A stretch of 13,735 nucleotides of DNA from contig DHJT01000003.1 of NCBI GenBank assembly GCA_002404465.1, positions 4,095 to 17,829 of the forward strand, written 5' to 3'. Position 1 is the stretch's first letter. Each line of letters opens with the position of its first letter. Of the stretch, positions 1 to 5,800 are shown one piece after another. The position numbers and the translations under genes are program-made. This stretch comes from Sutterella sp. UBA4713 (lineage in GTDB: Bacteria; Pseudomonadota; Gammaproteobacteria; Burkholderiales; Burkholderiaceae_F). Under the pieces are notes generated by a model. That model did not search any database. It worked only from the letters and a program-made list of their open reading frames with translations, and was not told the DNA's origin.

Positions 1-40
1 GTTTATTTGCGCAATATGCAAAAAGGTAATCGAAATTCCT

Positions 41-48
41 AAAGGAGA
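41..48 (+). promoter_or_regulatory. Ribosome binding site of the aldolase gene (decides a GTG start)
   Basis: AAAGGAGA lies 6 bases upstream of a GTG at 55-57. No ATG in frame gives a protein whose N-terminus aligns with the YihT family, whereas the GTG start does. No promoter is recognisable in the first 40 bases, so the transcript probably enters from upstream of the window. Confidence 0.75.
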
Positions 49-54
49 ATTGCA

Positions 55-936
55 GTGGATACACAACGTTATACCGTCCGCGACTTAGCCCGTCCTTCCG
101 GAGGATTGGCCATGCTCGCTATTGATCAGCGCGAAGCTTTGCGCTTGATGTTCGAAGCCGCAACGGGAGTCAAACCCGTTGCGGATAAGGTTCTTACGGA
201 CTTTAAAGTGACGGCTGCTCGGGTTCTTTCCCCGTATGCGTCGGCCGTTCTCGTTGACAAGCAGTTTTGTCTGGATGAAATCGTCAGAACGAAGGCAATC
301 GACTCTTCTTCAAGCATGATCGTTTCCGGAGATGCATTCATTCCGGGCAACGGCATTCCCGTTGATGACGTGACAATCGATGAGTCAATCGATGCCGAGG
401 CGGTGCGCGATATGGGAGGAAAGGCTTTGAAACTCCTTGTTCTGTATCGCACGGATGAGAGCGCTGAGGCGCGTCTTCGCCTGGTAAACGAGTTTGTGAA
501 AAAGTGCCGAAGTGCCGGTCTTGTGAGCATCATCGAGCCGGTTGTACGTCCTCCGCGTCACCATGCCGAATTCGATAAGGAAGCGTGCATTTTGGCGGCC
601 GCACAAGAACTCGGAGAGACTCAGGCCGACATTTATAAGGCCGAAATGCCCTACGGCGGACGCGGAGACTATGCAAAGCTCGTCGATGCAGCAAAGCGTT
701 TAAATGACCGGATCAAGATGCCTTGGGTGATTTTGAGCTCCGGTGTTGCGCCCGACCTTTTCCCACGTGCCGTCCGTGCGGCCATGCAAGCCGGTGCGTC
801 CGGATTTTTAGCCGGGCGGGCCGTGTGGGCCAGTGTCGTGGGGTTGCCCGACACATGTCGGATGCTCGAAGACTTGTCGATCCCTCGCTTGAAGCGCTTA
901 GGAGAGATTGTTGATGAAATGATGGCAACGCGATAA
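55..936 (+). CDS. yihT: Sulfofructose-1-phosphate aldolase, YihT-like (class I)
   Basis: This is a class I (Schiff-base) aldolase predicted to split 6-deoxy-6-sulfofructose-1-phosphate into DHAP and 3-sulfolactaldehyde in the cytoplasm, the committed cleavage of sulfoglycolysis. The 293 residues match YihT in length and along the whole chain. Remembered YihT landmarks include the N-terminal LAIDQREA (21-28), FIPGNGIPVD (95-104), SIIEPVVRPPR (158-168), ADIYKAEMP (191-199) and SGFLAGRAVW (249-258). Lys195 aligns with the Schiff-base lysine (Lys193 in YihT). Arg255 aligns with the arginine implicated in substrate binding. The start is GTG with a good ribosome binding site. It is the first complete gene of a five-gene co-directional operon. 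LacD-type tagatose-bisphosphate aldolase is the nearest alternative, but the close match is to YihT. The sulfosugar substrate is inferred from family similarity. Confidence 0.9.
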   Translation: MDTQRYTVRDLARPSGGLAMLAIDQREALRLMFEAATGVKPVADKVLTDFKVTAARVLSPYASAVLVDKQFCLDEIVRTKAIDSSSSMIVSGDAFIPGNGIPVDDVTIDESIDAEAVRDMGGKALKLLVLYRTDESAEARLRLVNEFVKKCRSAGLVSIIEPVVRPPRHHAEFDKEACILAAAQELGETQADIYKAEMPYGGRGDYAKLVDAAKRLNDRIKMPWVILSSGVAPDLFPRAVRAAMQAGASGFLAGRAVWASVVGLPDTCRMLEDLSIPRLKRLGEIVDEMMATR

Positions 937-1002
937 CAGCCATAGTTGCGATTCTCTTCGAAGAAAAATTGTTCGGAGAGTTGACGCAGGAAGGAGCCGA
1001 AG

Positions 1003-2001
1003 ATGAAGGAAAAACACGTATTGTTCGATGACATTGATCATGTCATCTACGAAGAAGTCGAAACACCCCGTGCGGAGGTCAAACCTCAAGAGGTCCGTAT
1101 CGAAACAGCTTACTACGGGATTTGCGGTTCGGATTTGCATGTCTTACACGGTAAGCATCCGTTTGCTAAGCCGCCGGTTGTTCCCGGGCACGAAATTGCC
1201 GCTGTTGTTACCGAGGTCGGCAGTTGTGTCACGAATGTTAAGGTCGGCGATCACGTAACGATTGATCCGATTATGGCCTGCATGCACTGTAAAGCGTGTT
1301 TGCAGGGACGATTTAATTTGTGTGAACCCCCGCACGTTGCCGGTTTTCGTGCTCCCGGGCTGGCGCGTTCCAGTTCCGTCATTCCGGCACGGAACTGCCA
1401 TAGGGCTTCCTCCGATCTACCGATGAATGTGTTGGTATTTGCCGAGCCCGCTGCCTGTGCTCACCACTGTGTGCATCGATTGCCGACACACTGCTTGGAA
1501 AATGTTTTGGTTATCGGAGCAGGAACAATCGGTCTTTCGATTGTTCAAGCGCTGAAAATTATCGGAGCCGGTCATGTAACGGTGATTGAGCCCAATGCCG
1601 GGAAGCGAGTGATTGCCGAGAAACTCGGGGCTGACGAGGTCTTTGATGTCGGTCGGTTGCCTACTGACCGGATGTTCGACGGGGTGATTGATGTTGTAGC
1701 GGCACAGTCGACGATTACCCAGTCCTTGACACAGGTTCGTGCCGGAGGCACTGTGATTTGCATGGGTGTTCCTTCCGGTCCGAGAGAAGTTCCTCTTCCG
1801 AGTATGAATCGCTTTGAACGCGATTTGTTGAGTTCCGGAATGTATGTCCCGGCTGACATAGACGGGGCCGTTAAGTGGCTCGAAGAGGGGAAATTCGACA
1901 CATCGGATTTGATTACGAGTGTGTTCTCTGTTGAGGAGGCTGCTGCGGCTTTCCGTAAAGCACAGGATCCTGACTCAATTAAGACGATTATTCAATTTTA
2001 G
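1003..2001 (+). CDS. Zinc-dependent alcohol dehydrogenase (Tdh/sorbitol dehydrogenase-like, MDR superfamily)
   Basis: This 332-residue medium-chain dehydrogenase oxidises or reduces an alcohol/carbonyl pair with NAD(P) in the cytoplasm. Visible signatures are Cys41 in GICGSD and His63-Glu64 in PGHE (catalytic zinc), Cys93, Cys96, Cys99 and Cys107 in the CxxCxxCx7C pattern (structural zinc), Glu148 in FAEP, and the Rossmann glycines G172, G174 and G177. Glu195 at the end of the second strand (TVIEPN) favours NAD over NADP. AAGGAG at 991-996 fixes the start. The nearest remembered relatives are threonine dehydrogenase, sorbitol dehydrogenase and L-galactonate dehydrogenase (LgoD). Its position after the aldolase suggests it reduces sulfolactaldehyde to dihydroxypropanesulfonate (the YihU step), or handles a related sulfonate polyol; that is inference. 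Residues 120-125 (LARSSS) are off-family, where GGFxEY/F is expected, and another frame reads closer to it (see findings). Confidence 0.85.
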   Translation: MKEKHVLFDDIDHVIYEEVETPRAEVKPQEVRIETAYYGICGSDLHVLHGKHPFAKPPVVPGHEIAAVVTEVGSCVTNVKVGDHVTIDPIMACMHCKACLQGRFNLCEPPHVAGFRAPGLARSSSVIPARNCHRASSDLPMNVLVFAEPAACAHHCVHRLPTHCLENVLVIGAGTIGLSIVQALKIIGAGHVTVIEPNAGKRVIAEKLGADEVFDVGRLPTDRMFDGVIDVVAAQSTITQSLTQVRAGGTVICMGVPSGPREVPLPSMNRFERDLLSSGMYVPADIDGAVKWLEEGKFDTSDLITSVFSVEEAAAAFRKAQDPDSIKTIIQF

Positions 2002-2010
2002 GAAACGACC

Positions 2011-3441
2011 ATGCGAGAAAATGTACCTTTGACTATCCACAACAATCAGGATGTTGTAAACGTTATTAATGACCATGCCAAGAGCAAAGTCTCACTTTTT
2101 ATCACACTCGTAGCTTTGGGCGGCATCATGATTGATGCGTACCAGGCAGCGATGGTCGGCTTCGGAAACAAGTACATTGCCGCCCAATTCGGCATTTCTC
2201 AGGGGTTGGCCGCCACCGTGAATGCTTCCGTGCTGATTGCCGCATTAATCGGCGGATTGATTGCCAATTGGGTCATCAATCGTTTCGGACAAAAGAAGGC
2301 TTTCATCATCGGTTTAGGTCTGTGCACACTCGGGGCAGCGGCAGTCGCTTTCGCCGAAAGCATTTGGGAAGTGCTTCTTTGGCGTGTTGTTATGGGCGTC
2401 GGTTTGGGTATTGACTTCCCGTTAGCGACCAATGCCGTGGCGGAATTGCAGGGGGCGAAACAGAAGAAATCCAGCACATCCGTCAACCTCTGGCAGATGG
2501 CTTGGTATGTTTCGACAACGGTGGTTTTTGCTGTTCTTCTCCCGATGCATTTGGCCGGCGTTGATGATCCTCTTCTGTGGCGTTACGGCATCTTTGTCGG
2601 TGCACTGTTTGCTTTTGTGATTATGGTGTTGCGCTATGTTCTGATCGGAGAATCGGCTACTTGGGCGGCTCGGACAGGACGGTTAGAACTGGCAAAGGAA
2701 ATCCTCAAGCAACGTTACGGTATTGAAGTGGAAGTGGCAAAGGATGCCGAGAGAAATTCTGCCGACAATACTTCAGTGCAAGTGAACAATATGACGGCTT
2801 ACAAGCTCATGTTCAGCAAGAAATACTGTAAGCGTACCGTCTTAGGCTGTGTTGTGGCAACGATGCAGGCTTGGCAATATAACGCTGTCGGCGTGTATCT
2901 TCCGCTTACGCTGGGCGGCCTTCTTGGAAATCAATTAACGGCGGCTTTGGGCGGAAGTGCCATAGTGAACCTTGTTTTCGGTGTCACGGGCGGAGCCATC
3001 GGTTCGATCCTCGTTGCGAAGTTCGGTTCGCGTCGTTTGAGCATGTTCGGCTTTGCGATGGTTACGATTCTTCTTTTGCTACTCGGAACGTCCGCGGCAA
3101 CGAACCCGTACCTGGCCATTGTCATGCTCGGCGCCATCATCTTTTTCCATTCTTCGGGTCCCGGAGGACTCGGTATGACTATTGCAACGATGTCGTATCC
3201 GCCGTGCATTCGACCGGCAGGTATTGGTTTTGCTCGAGCCATCATGCGTAGCGGAGCAATCGCCGGATTGATTCTCTGGCCGATTCTTTGGGGAACGATG
3301 AAAACGGATGCATTCTTCCTGCTGGCTTTGGTTCCGTTTGTCGGCTGGTTGACGTGCCTGCTGATTAAGTGGGAGCCCGTCGGTTACAACGTCGACGCGG
3401 AAGACGAAGAGTGTCTGCAGAAAATCAAGGAGCTTTCGTAA
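2011..3441 (+). CDS. MFS transporter, metabolite/sugar porter-like
   Basis: This is a 476-residue inner-membrane transporter with about 12 hydrophobic segments, a hydrophilic N-terminal tail of about 28 residues and a central loop around residues 225-265. Signatures are the loop 2-3 motif NRFGQKKAF (90-98), Arg125 with the GVGLGID segment (129-135), Pro137, and Glu145 in the segment equivalent to the sugar-porter conserved loop. The start follows the dehydrogenase stop by 9 bases, and the stop region TAGGAAACG doubles as a weak ribosome binding site, so the two genes are probably translationally linked. The likely cargo is the sulfosugar or its C3 sulfonate product. In E. coli these roles are filled by the GPH-type carriers YihO and YihP, so a different transporter family would be used here. 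Direction and substrate cannot be read from the sequence. Confidence 0.8.
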   Translation: MRENVPLTIHNNQDVVNVINDHAKSKVSLFITLVALGGIMIDAYQAAMVGFGNKYIAAQFGISQGLAATVNASVLIAALIGGLIANWVINRFGQKKAFIIGLGLCTLGAAAVAFAESIWEVLLWRVVMGVGLGIDFPLATNAVAELQGAKQKKSSTSVNLWQMAWYVSTTVVFAVLLPMHLAGVDDPLLWRYGIFVGALFAFVIMVLRYVLIGESATWAARTGRLELAKEILKQRYGIEVEVAKDAERNSADNTSVQVNNMTAYKLMFSKKYCKRTVLGCVVATMQAWQYNAVGVYLPLTLGGLLGNQLTAALGGSAIVNLVFGVTGGAIGSILVAKFGSRRLSMFGFAMVTILLLLLGTSAATNPYLAIVMLGAIIFFHSSGPGGLGMTIATMSYPPCIRPAGIGFARAIMRSGAIAGLILWPILWGTMKTDAFFLLALVPFVGWLTCLLIKWEPVGYNVDAEDEECLQKIKELS

Positions 3442-3527
3442 CGAGTACGGATTCGTTGTATGACGTCCTCTCCGCGTACTGTCCTAAAGGCGCGCGGGGA
3501 GGAAAATGAAATTAAAGGAGTGCATTA

Positions 3528-4814
3528 ATGATGGATACGCAAGACGGTTTGCAGGGACGCGCAATGACACGTGTCGTTGCGGCAAGCTTTGTCGGCGCGA
3601 TGTTGGAGTGGTATGACTTTTTCCTTTTCGGAACGGCTTCCGCTCTGATTTTTGCTCCGCTCTTTTTTCCGCAATACGATGCATTAACCGGAACGATTGC
3701 TTCTTTTGCAACGTTTGGTGTCGGGTTTTTTATGCGTCCGATCGGCGGTATTGTTTTCGGAAATTTCGGTGACGTCCTCGGTCGCCGTGTTACGTTGATC
3801 TGGACACTCCTTATTGTCGGGCTTTCCACATTTTTAATCGGTCTTTTGCCGACCTATGAGCAAGCCGGGCTTCTCGGACCGATTCTCTTGGTGATTTGCC
3901 GTTTGGCACAGGGTTTCGGTTTGGGAGGCGAATATGGCGGGGCGGCACTGCTGACGATTGAGTCGGCTCCGATGAAACGACGCGGGTTTTTCGGTTCGAT
4001 TCCGCAAAGTGCAGCTTCCGTCGGCATCATGACGGCAACGGGTGTCCTTGCTTTGTGTAATCAACTGATGGATCAGGAAGCCTTCATGAGGTACGGATGG
4101 CGAATTCCATTTTTGATTTCCGCCGTCTTTTTGTTTGTCGGCATGTATATCCGATTGAAGACCGAGGAACCGGCAGAGTTTATTCGTGCTAAGCAAGCGC
4201 AAACGGAAAAGGAAATACCGATTATTCAGGTTTTCAAGCAACATCCGAAAAATATTGTATTAGCGATTGGGGCACGGCTTGCCGAGACGGTTTCTTCTAA
4301 CATCATCAATGCGTTCGGTATGGCTTACATCACAACGACATTGCTTCTGGATAAAAGCATTCCGCTCGTCGGGATGATGGTTGCTTCGGCTATTGGTATT
4401 TTTATGTGCCCGGTTTACGGATATCTGTCTGATAGGATCGGACAGCGGAAAATTTATCTTTTCGGGGCGGGATTCTGTGTTCTCTTCGCTTATCCGTTTT
4501 TCCTATTGCTCAATACAGGTAATCCCGTTGTCATCGTCATGGCTTTGATCGTTGCGTATAACTTGGGACCGACCTCCATGTTTGCCGTGCAACCGACGAT
4601 GTTTTCCAAGATGTTCGGGGCACGCGTGCGTTACACGGGGCTTTCTTTTGCGTACCAGTTCTCCGCAATTTTGGGTGGGCTTACACCGTTGATCAGTTCG
4701 ACGCTGTATTCGTGGGCCGATCGCTCGTATTACCTTGTTGCCGGCTACCTGGTACTCATTTCACTGATTGCCGTGATTTCCGTACTCGGAATTCAAACGG
4801 TAAAAAACGTTTAA
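3528..4814 (+). CDS. MFS transporter, metabolite:H+ symporter (MHS) family
   Basis: This is a 428-residue inner-membrane proton symporter of the MHS class (relatives: ProP, KgtP, ShiA). Hallmarks are EWYDFFLFG (27-35) in the first membrane helix, FFMRPIGG (67-74), GDVLGRR (81-87) as the loop 2-3 motif A variant, and RLAQGFGLGGEYGGA (125-139) in helix 4. Twelve membrane segments fit the hydrophobic profile. AAAGGAG at 3514-3520 is spaced 7 bases from the ATG at 3528; a second ATG directly follows, so the protein may start one residue later. The 86-base gap before it carries a weak hairpin (3444-3480). MHS proteins usually import organic acids or zwitterions. In this operon a sulfonate or sulfosugar is the natural guess, with the preceding MFS protein handling the opposite direction. 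Confidence 0.85.
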   Translation: MMDTQDGLQGRAMTRVVAASFVGAMLEWYDFFLFGTASALIFAPLFFPQYDALTGTIASFATFGVGFFMRPIGGIVFGNFGDVLGRRVTLIWTLLIVGLSTFLIGLLPTYEQAGLLGPILLVICRLAQGFGLGGEYGGAALLTIESAPMKRRGFFGSIPQSAASVGIMTATGVLALCNQLMDQEAFMRYGWRIPFLISAVFLFVGMYIRLKTEEPAEFIRAKQAQTEKEIPIIQVFKQHPKNIVLAIGARLAETVSSNIINAFGMAYITTTLLLDKSIPLVGMMVASAIGIFMCPVYGYLSDRIGQRKIYLFGAGFCVLFAYPFFLLLNTGNPVVIVMALIVAYNLGPTSMFAVQPTMFSKMFGARVRYTGLSFAYQFSAILGGLTPLISSTLYSWADRSYYLVAGYLVLISLIAVISVLGIQTVKNV

Positions 4815-4833
4815 CGGATTACGGAGCAAGAAA

Positions 4834-5724
4834 ATGGCATTTGAGTCATTGAAAATTCAACAACTCTCGCGGGCATTTGATGCGCCTTGGCCGGGACCGG
4901 AAGGACAAATCGTAACACTATCAACTCCGTCTCTTCATGTTGCCGTTTGTCCGAAGGATGGGGCGCGTATCGTCAGTCTCAGACACTGCGGAACGGAGCT
5001 TTTAAGACAATACGAGCCGGGGCGCAAGGCCTTTCAATACGGTTGCTTTCCGATGATCCCGTGGGTCGGGCGACTGAGAAACGGCACGATTTCTTTTGCC
5101 GGCAAAGAGTACTTTCTTTATCAAAATAAGGGAAAAAATGCCATGCACGGGATGGCGCATTTCGATGACTGGGACTGCGAGATTTTTCCCTCAAAACTTG
5201 TGCTTACGAACGAGGTCCGACATCCGTGGCCGTGGCCTTGTAAAGTCGTTTATACGATTGAATTAAAGGAGAATGTTCTCGCGTTGAAGTTGGAGTTGGA
5301 ATCGACACATGGAAAGACTTTCCCTGTCGATGCCGGGTGGCATCCCTGGTTCCTCAAAGATCCGGATAAGACAGGTCAGGCACAGTTAAGGTTGAGTTTT
5401 CATGCCGATTTCATGTGTGAAACAGGATCGGATGAATTGCCGACGGGCAGAATCATGAATCCGAGTGCGGGACCTTGGGACGATTGTTTTAACTTCGACA
5501 CAAGCAATGCCGGGGCAGAACTCGTTTATCCCGGAAGGCGCAGCATTGCTATCCGGTCTAACTGCCCGGCCTTGGTGGTCTTTGACAAGCAGCCGGATGC
5601 GACGTGTGTCAACCCGATGAGCGGCATTCCGAACGGGGTTAATACGGATCCGCATCTGATCATGCCTCACATGAAGATGAGCGCTGAGATGAATCTGACT
5701 TTCTCCGAAGGCCCGATTTTCTAA
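4834..5724 (+). CDS. Aldose-1-epimerase-like protein, possible sulfoquinovose mutarotase (YihR role)
   Basis: This 296-residue cytoplasmic protein has the galactose mutarotase-like beta-sandwich pattern: PWVGRLRNGTISF (76-88, with Arg80), MHG (104-106, His105), AGWHPWF (167-173, His170) and WDDCF (215-219). His105 and His170 align with the two active-site histidines of GalM. At the position of the catalytic base, normally Glu in a CVEP/LETQ-type motif, the sequence reads CVNP, so Asn260 replaces it (see findings). It lies 19 bases after the MHS gene with GGAG at 4823-4826. In E. coli the yih cluster encodes a mutarotase (YihR) that interconverts sulfoquinovose anomers before isomerisation, which makes that the best role here. 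The substrate is inferred from neighbours, and the substitution leaves activity uncertain. Confidence 0.75.
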   Translation: MAFESLKIQQLSRAFDAPWPGPEGQIVTLSTPSLHVAVCPKDGARIVSLRHCGTELLRQYEPGRKAFQYGCFPMIPWVGRLRNGTISFAGKEYFLYQNKGKNAMHGMAHFDDWDCEIFPSKLVLTNEVRHPWPWPCKVVYTIELKENVLALKLELESTHGKTFPVDAGWHPWFLKDPDKTGQAQLRLSFHADFMCETGSDELPTGRIMNPSAGPWDDCFNFDTSNAGAELVYPGRRSIAIRSNCPALVVFDKQPDATCVNPMSGIPNGVNTDPHLIMPHMKMSAEMNLTFSEGPIF

Positions 5725-5739
5725 GCGCAATCGATCGGT

Positions 5740-5783
5740 CTATCGAGTAGGACATGTCGGGCCAGCCGACGCCTACTCGATAG
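5740..5783. terminator. Long hairpin between convergent genes, putative bidirectional terminator
   Basis: A perfect 12-base inverted repeat (CTATCGAGTAGG at 5740-5751 and CCTACTCGATAG at 5772-5783) encloses an inner stem GTCGG/CCGAC (5756-5760 and 5766-5770) with a 5-base loop. It sits 15 bases after the epimerase stop and 17 bases from the convergent stop of the 994-residue gene. Neither side has a run of T, so it is not a textbook intrinsic terminator. It could instead be a 3'-end stabiliser or a dispersed repeat. Confidence 0.6.
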
Positions 5784-5800
5784 GTTCACGAAACGAACGG

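Noticed and set aside
1..29. Possible C-terminal tail of an upstream gene, reading LFAQYAKR and then TAA at 27-29
   Set aside because: Eight codons cannot identify a gene, and another frame is also open to a stop at 40-42. It fits the idea that the operon starts further upstream but is not annotated.
3444..3480. AGTACG/CGTACT inverted repeat between the two transporter genes
   Set aside because: Only 6 base pairs with a loop of 25 bases and no T-run. Too weak to call an attenuator or terminator.
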